Assembly: GCF_016107395.1 (NCBI RefSeq)
Contig: NZ_JAAIKO010000057.1
Location: forward strand, 1-39,916
Length of the DNA: 39,916 bases
Direction: 5' to 3'
DNA from: Streptomyces fildesensis
GTDB lineage: Bacteria; Actinomycetota; Actinomycetes; Streptomycetales; Streptomycetaceae
Part shown: positions 1 through 8,266 of the stretch, piece after piece
How positions within the stretch are numbered: position 1 is the first letter of the stretch
Layout of the letters: the number at the start of each line of letters is the position of its first letter
Position numbers and translations under genes: made by a program
Notes under the pieces: generated by a model
The model's database searches: none
What the model was told of the DNA's origin: nothing
Seen by the model: only the letters and a program-made list of their open reading frames with translations

Positions 1-90
1 AGGTCTTCGCCATGTTCAAGACCCACCACTGTCAACAACGCTCGTGATCAATACACCTAGGGCCTGCTGGATGTCGTGATCAACTTGTCG

Positions 91-121
91 GTCCGGATCC
101 GCCGGGAGGACGGATCCAGAC
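91..121 (-). terminator. Hairpin downstream of the acyltransferase gene
   Basis: An 11-bp stem with one mismatch (GTCCGGATCCG pairing with CGGATCCAGAC) and a 9-base loop lies about 40 bases beyond the stop codon of the minus-strand acyltransferase gene. Position and stem suit a Streptomyces-style terminator without a clear U-tract. Its role is inferred from position only. Confidence 0.45.
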
Positions 122-158
122 GGATGAGTATCTGAGCTGGCGGAGTGTTGCCGGAACG

Positions 159-1487
159 TCATCCATGAGGCGCGTATGGGCGCGTGATGGAACCGGTAGC
201 GTCGATTCGGCCGTCGTGGAGGGGGCGAGACCTGCACCGAAACTCTGCAGGTGCCTCGGAACCGGTTCTCCGGGGCCGCTGCCGAACGGGCTGCGGTGCC
301 GTGTCGGCACGCACAACGCTGCGGAACCTTCCACGGTCCTTCAGCCGCATGGCCGGGCGTTCCACCAGATGCCAGGAGAGCATTGCCACGATCAGGGTGC
401 CACCCAACGCGAGTCCCAGGTAGGCGCCGAATCCCCAGCGTGCGCCACCAAGTGTGGCGAGGGCTTGTTCCACGACGAAGCCGTAGATGTAGATGCCGTA
501 CGAGTAGTCGTGCGTGCGGCCTACTTTCTGGAGCGGCCTCGGCAGCCGGATGGCCAGCCACAGCAGTAGATACGCGTAGGCCGGAACCCCGATGGCGAAG
601 AAGTAACCGTAGGAGAGGGTGATGAGAAGCGTCGCGGCGGCAAGTGCAGCGAGCGGGTCGCTGATCGGGACTCGCTCCTTGTACAGCTCGATCAACGAAC
701 CGAGGGCGAAGGCGAAGCCCAGGTAGACCACCCAGTCCACGTCGAGTGCGCCCATCAGGGGAACGTCGAAGGGCCCGCCGTGCTTCGCGGCGGGGGCTCC
801 GGACATGTAGCGGTTCCCGATGGCGTCGCTCAGGACGAGCCAGCCCAGGAGCACGGTCACGGCGAGGACGGCGCGCCGGGCACGGGTCAGGGATCCGGTC
901 AGGGCGAGCAGAGCCACCCCGAGATAGCAGAGCACCTCGTACTTGAGCGACCACAGGGCGCCGTCGAAGGCGTTGTTGAAGGCAAGGCCTTGGGCATGGG
1001 CTGTTTCCATGACGCCGGAGATGCCCCATTGACTGATACCGATGGCCCAGTTCGCCCGCAGGTAGGCGAGGGGTCCCTGGGGGTGCTGCCAGTAACCGGC
1101 GGTGCTCCCGTGCTGGCGCCAGTACAGCAGTGGGGCCACGCCAAGAGCGGTGACCGTGAGGCAGACCCACAGGCCGGGCAGCAGTCGAAGCGCGCGGTGC
1201 CACAGAAAGCGCCCGACGGGGAGCCGGTTTCCACTGCGCGTTATCAGGAGGCCGGACAGGACGAAGAAGCCGAACACCGCCAGGGATCCGAGGTCGATCT
1301 GGCCGCCGGAGAACGCGTATCCGAACTCGCGGTCCCCGAATCCGAGGATGCGCGCGTGAGAGACCACCACGGCGGAAGCCAGCAGCAGCCGCAGCAGGCC
1401 CAGGCTGTTGTTCCGGCGGGAGAAGAGGTCGGAGACGGTGCCCCGCGATCGAACAAGGCGTGACAAAACCGAGTCATGATGGTGCAT
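159..1487 (-). CDS. Acyltransferase-3 family membrane protein (442 aa)
   Basis: This is an integral membrane O-acyltransferase of the acyltransferase-3 (OafA/YrhL-like) family, which transfers acyl groups to sugars of surface or secreted molecules. The first membrane segment, LLRLLLASAVVVSH, carries the conserved His. It is followed by the family motif RFLWHRALRLLPGLW and a series of about ten hydrophobic segments ending in SWHLVERPAMRL, a typical end for the family. The basic, Pro-rich tail after that is not conserved-looking. The start chosen is MHHHDS, because AAGGAG lies 4 bases upstream; the open frame continues 38 codons further upstream but looks non-coding. The acceptor substrate cannot be told, since no polysaccharide or antibiotic genes adjoin it. 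A hairpin follows the stop. Confidence 0.85.
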   Translation of the reverse strand: MHHHDSVLSRLVRSRGTVSDLFSRRNNSLGLLRLLLASAVVVSHARILGFGDREFGYAFSGGQIDLGSLAVFGFFVLSGLLITRSGNRLPVGRFLWHRALRLLPGLWVCLTVTALGVAPLLYWRQHGSTAGYWQHPQGPLAYLRANWAIGISQWGISGVMETAHAQGLAFNNAFDGALWSLKYEVLCYLGVALLALTGSLTRARRAVLAVTVLLGWLVLSDAIGNRYMSGAPAAKHGGPFDVPLMGALDVDWVVYLGFAFALGSLIELYKERVPISDPLAALAAATLLITLSYGYFFAIGVPAYAYLLLWLAIRLPRPLQKVGRTHDYSYGIYIYGFVVEQALATLGGARWGFGAYLGLALGGTLIVAMLSWHLVERPAMRLKDRGRFRSVVRADTAPQPVRQRPRRTGSEAPAEFRCRSRPLHDGRIDATGSITRPYAPHG

Positions 1488-1901
1488 GGTGCTCCTTGCC
1501 GAACGGCACCCAGGGGCCTGTTCGGTGAAAGGGCCGCGCCGTGACGACGGGCGCCGGCTGCGGGTCCTCGCTGGGGAGGATCGAGGGTTACTGGTCGCCA
1601 CCTACGGGCGGCAGACCTGACGATGCGGCAGTTCGGCCGATGCCCGGGGCTCGAAGGGTCCGCGGACTTCGCCCAGCGGCAACGTCGCGTCGCTTGTAGC
1701 GATGCTGATCCCAGGACGGGACCCTTGCGCCCACCCGGGGATCGGGCCATCGTCGCGTCGGCGAAGGCAACAGGCGCGGGGCCTGACCGGGGCCTGCCGG
1801 CGGCTCGACCCGGCGGCCAACGGCGCTGCCCGCCGGGTCTGCAGGCGGTGATGCGGGCAGCGCAGGAGGCGTTCTCCGTATGGCGGGTCCGGCGGCGGGG
1901 C
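1488..1901. other. Gap without a recognisable gene
   Basis: Open frames here on both strands have low-complexity Arg/Pro/Ala translations and no ribosome site. It presumably holds the promoter of the acyltransferase gene, but no clear -35/-10 pair is visible. Confidence 0.4.
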
Positions 1902-2570
1902 TCAGCCCTCGCCGATGCCGCTCTGGGAGACGGGGAAGCAGCTGGGCTCGCCCGGGGACAGCATGACCTCCATGGAGTACATCTTCTCCGGGTGCAGGAC
2001 ACCCTTGAGGGAGGGCTGCACCAGCACCAGGGAGTCACCGTGCGGGATGGCGCTGGGCCGGATCACCATCAGGCGTCCGTTCTTCGGGTCCTGCGAGGAG
2101 ACCGTTTCGAGGTTGGCGTTGTCGGTGCGGACCTTGGCGTGGCAGGACTCCGAGGCCCGCAGGACCACGGCCGGCACACCCAGGCTGCGCAGCGCCGCCT
2201 GGAGCCCGGACACCTCAGCGCCCGTCACCTGGATGCTGACGGTCCCGTCCTTGCGCGGAACCACCGTGTAGGCGGCGTTACTCAGGACCGGCGCACCGCT
2301 GCCCGGCACGTGGGTGCTGGGGTCCGTTCCTGCTTGCGGTGCGGTGGTCGGGGCCGAGTGCGGGATCAGCGCCACCGCAGTGGCGGCTGCGGCCAGTCCC
2401 AGCGCGGTGACCGCGATCCGACGGGTGTGGCGCGGCCGCACCGGCACCGCTGCCGCGGGCGGCAGGGCCGCGGCGCGGGCGGTGAGCTCATCGGCGAGCT
2501 GCTGATGGAAGTGCGCGACGAACCCGAGCGGCTCATGAACCAGTGGCGCTATTGAATGCTCCGCTTTCAC
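1902..2570 (-). CDS. Unknown single-pass membrane protein (222 aa)
   Basis: Not assigned to a family. The protein has a cytoplasmic-looking N-terminus of about 48 residues, a basic stop (RPRHTRR), one hydrophobic segment (about residues 50-67, ALGLAAAATAVALIP), then about 155 residues probably outside the membrane, with a Thr/Pro-rich linker. The outer part contains a lone Cys in SESCHAK and another in EPSCFP, which could form a disulphide. The layout (cytoplasmic tail, one helix, external sensor) resembles Streptomyces anti-sigma-like proteins, but no anti-sigma motif and no adjacent sigma-factor gene is seen. The GTG start is well placed: AAGGAG lies 6 bases upstream. Confidence 0.7.
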   Translation of the reverse strand: MKAEHSIAPLVHEPLGFVAHFHQQLADELTARAAALPPAAAVPVRPRHTRRIAVTALGLAAAATAVALIPHSAPTTAPQAGTDPSTHVPGSGAPVLSNAAYTVVPRKDGTVSIQVTGAEVSGLQAALRSLGVPAVVLRASESCHAKVRTDNANLETVSSQDPKNGRLMVIRPSAIPHGDSLVLVQPSLKGVLHPEKMYSMEVMLSPGEPSCFPVSQSGIGEG

Positions 2571-2784
2571 GGACGACTCCTTGAACGGACGAGCAATGCC
2601 TTACATCTCTACTTGGCTTGGCCGTCCAAAGGCGTTACACGTCCCCACCGCAACCAGCACCACCGCACACGTACCGGCACCACCGCCGCGGCCACCCCGA
2701 TGCGTGCCCACGACCCGCCGCGACCGCATCCTGGCCCACGTGCGTGCTGTCGGTCTCGGCGCCCTGGGCTTCCTCGGCCTGGAC

Positions 2785-2976
2785 CTAGTCGCCGTTGCCG
2801 CTGGTTCGGCTCAGGCGTCGCCGGTTCTTCTCGGCGCGGCGCAGCAGCCGGCCCGCAGTGAGTGTCACGGTCGCCGCCGCGCGGACCCAGCGCGGACCGC
2901 CGCGCTCCGCCCACACCACACATGCACACCCGCCGATGGCGAGCGTGAGAACCCCGAGCAGTACCAGTCCGATCAT
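2785..2976 (-). CDS. Small membrane protein (63 aa)
   Basis: A short hypothetical protein with one N-terminal hydrophobic segment (MIGLVLLGVLTLAIGGCACV) followed by a strongly basic tail rich in Arg and Lys, so it should sit N-out or N-in with the tail in the cytoplasm. Third codon positions are almost all G/C, and GGGCGGGGAAAC precedes the ATG, which supports real coding. It lies about 210 bases upstream of the 222-residue membrane protein on the same strand, so they may share a transcript. No function can be given. Confidence 0.55.
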   Translation of the reverse strand: MIGLVLLGVLTLAIGGCACVVWAERGGPRWVRAAATVTLTAGRLLRRAEKNRRRLSRTSGNGD

Positions 2977-3363
2977 GTTTCCCCGCCCTGCACTCGTTCG
3001 TACGGTCCTGGTGATCCTCTCAGGCCGGGAAGGGGGGCGGGGACCGGTGTGCCAGCCCCCTGCCGCCCCCAGTCTCGCCGCAGCGGCCCACCGGCCGACG
3101 CCCCTCCCACGGCCGGCGCAGCCCCACCATGACCCGACCGCCAGCCCTCACCCCGCCCCGCCCCGCCGACACCAGGGACAGAGAAGTGGGGGCACGGCCG
3201 AGGGGAAGCCAGCCCCCAGTGCCGAGACCATACCCACCTACCAGGAGCTATGCGCGAGCCGGCTTGTTGAGTGCAGCGCTCTCCAACTGGTGGCCGAGCC
3301 CGGACAAGGAGGCCCTCAATGTCTGGCCCAACCCCTGGAGTTCATGCGGGGGCACTGGCCGAA
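2977..3363. other. Gap without a recognisable gene
   Basis: Pro/Arg-rich open frames occur on both strands but none has a start with a ribosome site or a protein-like composition. Nothing convincing was found. Confidence 0.4.
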
Positions 3364-4080
3364 TCACGGCCGATGCGCGGGGCGGATGCACTGCAGATCG
3401 CGTTGGTGTATGTCTCCCAACACATCGGTGACCTGTATGCGGATATCGAGTACAGCAAGCCGCTCGACGGCCTTGGGCCCCAGCGCAAGCAGTTCCATGC
3501 CTTCTCGCGTTCTGCTCACCATGGGGATAGCCGCACCGGTTCCGAGGTGCAGCAGGAAGATGTCGCGGTCCCAGTCCAGATCCAATGCCATGAAGGAAGA
3601 AATCGCAGCATGCCAGGACATCCAGTCCGAGGGGATGTCAGCGGCCCCGGCGTGATCCGGTGCCGCACGTATCCGGTACTTCACGCGATGCACGACAGAC
3701 CGTCCGCCGCCCGCGTTGACCAACATGACCGTTCGCAGCGAATCCGTCACCTCACGGCTACCGCCGACGGAGGCCGACCAACTCAGAGCCGGCTGCAGAG
3801 TCAGCGACAACTGAGTGCGGGTCACGATGATCCCGGTCAGCAGGACGACGATGGCCGCGCAGGTCGACGTGTCCAGCACAGTGAAACGCCAAGGCCACTC
3901 GCTACGGTCCTGTCCAGCCGCATTGGTCTTGACGATCTCCCAGCCAAGATCGGCCACCACCAGGGCCAGGAACGCCCTGGGCAGGAGCAACGTCCTGCCG
4001 CCCGTTGAGATCCTGCGTTGATCCCACGCCGCCTCCACCACACGCCCCCCAGTCCACACGTCTGCCTGGATACTCACCAT
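3364..4080 (-). CDS. Unknown protein with two membrane segments (238 aa)
   Basis: Not recognised. Two hydrophobic stretches are visible: LLLPRAFLALVVADLGWEI at about residues 31-49 and CAAIVVLLTGIIV at about 73-86. A soluble domain of about 150 residues follows (for example SWHAAISSFMALDLDW, DIFLLHLGTGAAIP, VERLAVLDIRIQVTDVLGDI). Third-position G/C is lower than in neighbours, with codons such as GAT, ACT, TTG and CGT, which suggests acquired DNA. The reading frame is open for 60 more codons upstream, but that translation (many Cys, Arg and Ser) looks non-coding. I therefore start at MVSIQADVW, or at the GTG one codon later. No strong ribosome site is visible, so the start is uncertain. Confidence 0.55.
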   Translation of the reverse strand: MVSIQADVWTGGRVVEAAWDQRRISTGGRTLLLPRAFLALVVADLGWEIVKTNAAGQDRSEWPWRFTVLDTSTCAAIVVLLTGIIVTRTQLSLTLQPALSWSASVGGSREVTDSLRTVMLVNAGGGRSVVHRVKYRIRAAPDHAGAADIPSDWMSWHAAISSFMALDLDWDRDIFLLHLGTGAAIPMVSRTREGMELLALGPKAVERLAVLDIRIQVTDVLGDIHQRDLQCIRPAHRP

Positions 4081-4269
4081 GCAACGCACCGCATCCCCTG
4101 GGCAATGTGCCACCTGCAGAAGCCTGCAGGACCGATTCCGGCACGTCCGCGATCCACGCGATGCATACGTGTACGTCGTTCGCCCCTGAACGGTGGTGCA
4201 CGACTGGTAAACCTCGCGGCCGCAGGGCAGCGGGTTTACCCTCCCTGGCAGCTGCCCCACCGGGCGCAG

Positions 4270-4776
4270 ACCCTGATGGGGTTCGGCTGGCCGATGACCG
4301 GCCGGATGATGGCCGCGGGCCTGCGCCCGACCCTGTCCATCGACGACGTCCCCTCGGTGGGCGGCGACATGTTCGCCACGATGCGCACCGCCTTCGTCGT
4401 CCAGCGGGGCCTGGACGGCAGCCTCGACTCCCGTGACCTACTGGAGTTCGCCACCCTCGACGGAGCCCAGGCCCTCGGACTCGGCATCCGCACGGGAAGC
4501 CTCGCCCCGGGCAAGGACGCCGACGTGATCCTGCTGCGTACCGACGACCTGACCGTACTGCCGGTCACCGATCCCGCCGGGACGGCCGTCGCCTCCGGGC
4601 ATCCCGGCCTGGTCGACACGGTTCTCGTCGCCGGGAAGGTGGTCAAGCGCGCCGGGGCACTGGTCGGCGTCGACCTGCCCGAGCTCAAGGCGCGGCTGGC
4701 GGCCTCCCGTGACCGGGTCACGGCGGCGGCCGGTGTGCCGCTGGACAGTACCTGGAGTCCGCAGCCCAGAGCCTGA
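4270..4776 (+). pseudogene. C-terminal fragment of an amidohydrolase
   Basis: The translation from LMGFGWPMTG to the stop matches the C-terminal third of amidohydrolases of the TRZ/ATZ and cytosine-deaminase-like group. It has the barrel strand with the metal/catalytic Asp (LSIDDVPSVGGDMF), then LLEFATLDGAQALGLGIRTGSL, PGKDADVILLRTD and DTVLVAGKVVKR. The N-terminal two thirds, which hold the HxH and other metal ligands, are absent. Sequence upstream in the same frame is unrelated and overlaps the opposite-strand gene. The fragment cannot be an active hydrolase. Its frame is otherwise intact with strong third-position G/C, so the truncation is probably recent. Confidence 0.75.
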
Positions 4777-4878
4777 GCGCACCTGTACCAGCAGGACGGG
4801 GATAGGGATGCCGTCAGCCGTAGAGCCGCCGAAAGACCTTCCACGGGCGCAGGGCCACGCGCCTCCCGACCGGCCCGG

Positions 4879-5232
4879 TCAGGAGGCAGCCTCTTCTGCG
4901 ATGTCGTGCAGGGGGGCGCGGCGCCAGCGAAGTCCGGTGCCGTCCGCTTCCGTGAGCACCAGCAGGTGTGCGCCGGGAAGGAACGCTGTGGCGGCAATGG
5001 CCTTCAACAGGGCGGCGACCAGGGCGGTGCCCTCTTCTTCACTGACGGCCGGGGCAGCCGAGCCGATGCCCCGTATCTGATGGCGTACTTCGTCACGGTG
5101 GTCGGTAAGGGTGAACGTGAGGAACTGGGGCGCACTGCGCTCCCAGCTGACCTCCACGATCGTGTCGGCTCGCACCAACCGGTTTCCAAAGGCCACGCTC
5201 TGCGCCCGTACCCACACGTCTTGAGTTCCCAC
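4879..5232 (-). CDS. Unknown small protein (117 aa)
   Basis: Unrecognised soluble protein. The start is set at a GTG giving VGTQDVWVRAQSVAF, with GGGGGCGAAG a few bases upstream. The sequence alternates strands and helices (RADTIVEVSW, APQFLTFTLTD, GTALVAALLKAIAATA, HLLVLTEADGTGLRW) and ends in an acidic tail, LHDIAEEAAS. The open frame extends about 195 codons upstream, but that part is Arg/Pro-rich and crosses a fragment of another gene, so it was excluded. No partner gene is evident. Confidence 0.6.
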   Translation of the reverse strand: MGTQDVWVRAQSVAFGNRLVRADTIVEVSWERSAPQFLTFTLTDHRDEVRHQIRGIGSAAPAVSEEEGTALVAALLKAIAATAFLPGAHLLVLTEADGTGLRWRRAPLHDIAEEAAS

Positions 5233-5610
5233 CAGTCTTCGCCCCCGATAGCTCTGGCTGCATCCAGGGTTTGATTCTGCTTTCTTGCGGCCGGTCAGGG
5301 GCGGACTTGGGAAAACGTTGGGCAGGATCCAGCCCGGTCCGGCCGACCAATCCCGTCGCAAGTGGACTACGCGCGGGCTTCGTTGGAACTCATGGTGAAT
5401 CCCCGGCAGCGGCACATCACCGGTGGGCGCGACCGGGGATGTCGTGGTGTCCGCGGACCGTACCGCGCCCCCCGGGCGGGCATCTCGCCGCTCGAAGGGG
5501 CTTCCCTGGTGGTCACGGGCTCCCCACGGCGCTGATCGCACTGCGGGACCGCGTGCATCTCGCGGGCGGGAAGCGGGTCCCGTTGCGGGGCGCATCACCG
5601 TCGGGCTGTC
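5233..5610. other. Gap without a recognisable gene
   Basis: Frames on both strands are open but low in complexity and lack ribosome sites. It separates the unknown protein from an aldo/keto reductase remnant on the same strand and may be residual sequence of that decayed gene, though no further similarity is visible. Confidence 0.35.
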
Positions 5611-5779
5611 TGCGTCGGCCGTAGCCGCGATCACCGCGTCGAGCGCGTACGGTGCCCGCCTCACGCACGTGCGCCACCTTCGACGTGCCGGGGATGAGCA
5701 GAATGTTCGGGGAACGCTGCAAGAGCCAGGCCAGCGCGACCGATATCGACGTCGCTCCCAAGCAGCCGAGGTGCTCGCC
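5611..5779 (-). pseudogene. Aldo/keto reductase remnant
   Basis: About 40 codons read SISVALAWLLQRSPNILLIP followed by GTSKVAHVRE, the signature of the C-terminal part of aldo/keto reductases (the strand and loop that bind the NADPH phosphate). The following residues expected in the family (ALDAVIAATADA) appear in a different frame about 10 codons on, so a small deletion or frameshift separates them. The catalytic N-terminal part (Asp, Tyr, Lys, His) is missing. This is a non-functional fragment. Confidence 0.7.
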
Positions 5780-5906
5780 AACCGTGAAACCCACGAGACG
5801 CACACCACCTGACCACTCACACTGCTTCGGTCGTCGCTCGTCGCTCGTTGCCCGGGTCGCCCGTGGCCTGGCCGTGATTGTCAGAGCCCACCGGTACGGT
5901 CGGCGC

Positions 5907-6314
5907 ATGAGAGCCACTGCAGCGTTCACTGTCAAAGCGTTCGTCCCGACTGAGCTGAAGCCCGAGCCGGCCGTGTCCACCGGGCTGCCGGTCAGTGTCG
6001 CGACGATGGAGAAGCACTTCGAGGGCGAGGCCGCAGGTCGCTCGGCGACCCTGTTCACTGCCGCGTTCGACCAAGCGACCGGCGTCGGAACGTATGTGGC
6101 CATGGAGTCGTTCGAAGGCTCCCTGCACGGACAGGAAGGTTCCTTCAACTTCGTACACTCGGCGACGACGTCCGGCAGCGACCGCACCGCGGAGTTCTTC
6201 ACCATCGTGCCCTCCAGCGGAACCGGCGAGCTGACCGGGATCTCCGGTGCCGGAGGGATGGCCGTCGACACCGACGGCACGCATCGCATCTGGTTCGACT
6301 ACCAGCTCGGCTGA
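5907..6314 (+). CDS. DUF3224 domain protein (135 aa)
   Basis: A full-length DUF3224 protein, a small allene-oxide-cyclase-like barrel family common in Streptomyces. Typical features are MRATAAFTVKAF at the start, the substrate-pocket strand VATMEKHFEGEAAGRS, then VGTYVAMESFEGSLHGQEGSF, a GTGELTGISG turn and the end GTHRIWFDYQLG. The usual family length is 130-140 residues, which fits the chosen ATG; the open frame upstream is not protein-like. No strong ribosome site is present. The biological role of the family is unknown. The gene stands alone, with fragments on either side. Confidence 0.85.
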   Translation: MRATAAFTVKAFVPTELKPEPAVSTGLPVSVATMEKHFEGEAAGRSATLFTAAFDQATGVGTYVAMESFEGSLHGQEGSFNFVHSATTSGSDRTAEFFTIVPSSGTGELTGISGAGGMAVDTDGTHRIWFDYQLG

Positions 6315-6435
6315 ACGGCGGGCTCTGGACCGGGGGTTGTTCCGAGCTGACCCCAGCGGCGCCGGCCAGGGGCTGCGCCCCTTCCGTGACCCCGACACGA
6401 CCGAGGACGAGGAGGAGAACGAGTCCCTGGGCTGA
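6313..6435 (+). pseudogene. Possible C-terminal remnant of an unidentified gene
   Basis: Directly after the DUF3224 stop, in another frame, about 40 codons with almost pure G/C third positions read ALDRGLFRADPSGAG, then GLRPFRDPDTTEDEEENESLG and a stop. Composition and the acidic tail look like genuine protein, yet no start or ribosome site exists for it. I read it as the tail of a deleted gene; it may equally be chance. A 6-bp stem with a 3-base loop (AGGGGC/GCCCCT, 6368-6382) lies inside it and could terminate transcription from both sides. Confidence 0.35.
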
Positions 6436-6460
6436 TCGGTCAACCGTCGGGGCCGGCTTG

Positions 6461-8170
6461 TCAGCTGTTCCCCGTGGGGCTGGGTCCGGAACCGCGGGCA
6501 AGTGGCGCCAGCATCAGCGCCGAGTCCGCATGGAGCGTGATGCGCACCGGTGTGAAGGTGGTGGCGTCCACCGGCGACTCCCCGGTGCCGGGATTGCGGG
6601 CGTAGCGCGGATGGGCGCCTCCGCTGATCTGCCAGCGTATGCGGTGACCGGCAGCGAAGCGGTGGGCGGTGTGACTCATCGGCACAGTGATCTGCGACGG
6701 CTCCTGCCCGTCCGTCCTCAGTCGGCCCAGCCCGTCGCAGATGTTGACGGAGCGGCCTTGTGCGTCCACGTCGCACAGGCGGGTGAAGATGTCGGCGTGG
6801 CCGGTGTCCGTGGAGATGCTCAGCCGTGCGGCGACCGGGCCGAGGATGTCCAGGGGCTCGGTCAGCGGGGGGCCGGTGAAGGTCAGTACGTCGTCCCGGA
6901 CCTCCAGGGTGCTGTTGTCGCGAGGACCGGCCGTACGGGAGAGCAGCGGGCCGCCGAGAGAGGGGGTGGGGTCGCTCGGGTCGTAGCGGAACGACATCAG
7001 GGGTGCGGAATCCGGGGGAGCCTGCTGGGTGAGGTGCTTCTGCGCGGTGGGAAACCACGGGCTGCCGAGCGTGGCCGGCGGCCAGTCCTCGATGTCCCGC
7101 CAATCGTCTTGGCCGCCGACGTGCACGCGCACTCTTGTGGGACGGAGGCCTGAGGGATCGCCGTACAGGTGTGCGCGCAGCCAGGCGAGGCTCTCGGCGA
7201 ACACCTCGGGCCACCCCTGCTGCAGCGCGGACGTGTGGGTCCAGGGGCCGACGAGCAGGGCGGTTTCGCAGCCGGCCTCACGTAGTCGGCGGTACTGCTC
7301 GAAGGTCTGGTCGCCCAGCACATCGTGCCATCCGGTGATCAGACTGGTCGGCACCTTCAGCCGCTGCGCCACCGCTGCCAACGACGCACCGCTCCAGTAC
7401 GCGTCCTCGGCATCCGGGTGCGACATCACGTCGTCCAGCCAGGGCACATCGCCCCCGAGGGCGGGCACGTGCGCGCCGCGCAGCGGCTGCGCGGTGGTGA
7501 CATCACGCAGGCGCCGCTGCAGACGCAGAGTCGCCTTCACGAAGCGTGCCATCCCCTGGTGCTGGTACGTCATGCCGACGCCGACGGCGAGGGCGTTCTC
7601 CAGGCGGAGCGCACCATCTGCGTGGAACAGGGCGTGAGGATCGTGCAGCCCCACCTGCACCACCATCGCCTTCAGCTCCGGTGGCGGTTCCACGGCCAGG
7701 GCCCACTGCACGTATCCCAGGTAGCTGGGGCCGATGGTCCCCAGTGTTCCGTTGAACCAGGGCCGCTCGCGCAGCCAGGACACTGTGGCCTGGCCGTCGG
7801 CGGCCTCGTTGCGCCACAGATCGAACTGGCCGCCGGAACCGCCGGTGCCGCGACAGCTCTGCAGCACCACGTGGAAGCCCTGTTCGGCGAAGAGCACGCC
7901 GTACATGGGAGACCACGGCAGGCCCCTGCCGTACGGCGAGCGCACCAAGAGGGTGGGGAAGTCGCCCTCGGCGCGTGGGAAGTAGTGGTCCGTGATCAAC
8001 GGGCTGCCGTCGGCGGCCGGCACCAGCAGCCCCGGCTCCCACCCGACATCGTGCCGCTTGGCCGGGAGGCCGCGCCAGGTCGCCCTCATGATCCGTGAAG
8101 CCAGTGGCGGCTTACCGGAAGGCGGTGCCCAGGTCGGCCTCGTCGCAGAACCGTGCGTGCGTGCTGCCAT
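6461..8170 (-). CDS. CocE/NonD family alpha/beta hydrolase (569 aa)
   Basis: A serine hydrolase of the CocE/NonD (X-Pro dipeptidyl-peptidase S15-like) family, acting on esters or acyl-amino substrates. The N-terminal alpha/beta fold has the oxyanion strand LLVRSPYGRGLPW, FHVVLQSCRGTGGSGG, and the nucleophile elbow GTIGPSYLGYVQWA (Ser in GPSYLG). The acid/base part is LITGWHDVLGDQT and LVGPWTHTS (catalytic His). The C-terminal jelly-roll begins near DWPPATLGSPWFP and contains DNSTLEVRDDVLTFTGPPL. No signal peptide is visible, so it is probably intracellular. The ATG is fixed by GAGGAGGGG a few bases upstream. It faces a TetR gene across a short palindrome, so TetR probably represses it in response to a ligand. 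Confidence 0.88.
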   Translation of the reverse strand: MAARTHGSATRPTWAPPSGKPPLASRIMRATWRGLPAKRHDVGWEPGLLVPAADGSPLITDHYFPRAEGDFPTLLVRSPYGRGLPWSPMYGVLFAEQGFHVVLQSCRGTGGSGGQFDLWRNEAADGQATVSWLRERPWFNGTLGTIGPSYLGYVQWALAVEPPPELKAMVVQVGLHDPHALFHADGALRLENALAVGVGMTYQHQGMARFVKATLRLQRRLRDVTTAQPLRGAHVPALGGDVPWLDDVMSHPDAEDAYWSGASLAAVAQRLKVPTSLITGWHDVLGDQTFEQYRRLREAGCETALLVGPWTHTSALQQGWPEVFAESLAWLRAHLYGDPSGLRPTRVRVHVGGQDDWRDIEDWPPATLGSPWFPTAQKHLTQQAPPDSAPLMSFRYDPSDPTPSLGGPLLSRTAGPRDNSTLEVRDDVLTFTGPPLTEPLDILGPVAARLSISTDTGHADIFTRLCDVDAQGRSVNICDGLGRLRTDGQEPSQITVPMSHTAHRFAAGHRIRWQISGGAHPRYARNPGTGESPVDATTFTPVRITLHADSALMLAPLARGSGPSPTGNS

Positions 8171-8189
8171 CGTTCCCCTCCTCGTTATC

Positions 8190-8202
8190 CGTACGATGTA
8201 CG
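8190..8202. promoter_or_regulatory. Palindrome between hydrolase and TetR genes
   Basis: CGTACGATGTACG is a perfect 5+3+5 inverted repeat in the 96-base divergent intergenic region, 20 bases from the hydrolase start. Short GTAC-type palindromes are common operators of TetR-family proteins, and the site would overlap the promoter of either gene. Operator function is inferred. Confidence 0.5.
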
Positions 8203-8266
8203 AGAATAGCCCATGCTTGGATGAGGCCCGCAAGGGCCGCCTCGATCGAGGAAGGGAGCGCGGAGC

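Noticed and set aside
16..1203. A 395-codon minus-strand frame over the acyltransferase
   Set aside because: Arg/Pro/His-rich shadow of the membrane protein in another frame.
2581..3132. Plus-strand frame with a signal-like stretch (VGALGFLGLDLVAVAAGSAQA-type)
   Set aside because: The hydrophobic stretch is short, the rest is Pro/Arg/His-rich and no ribosome site precedes it; minus-strand genes explain the region better.
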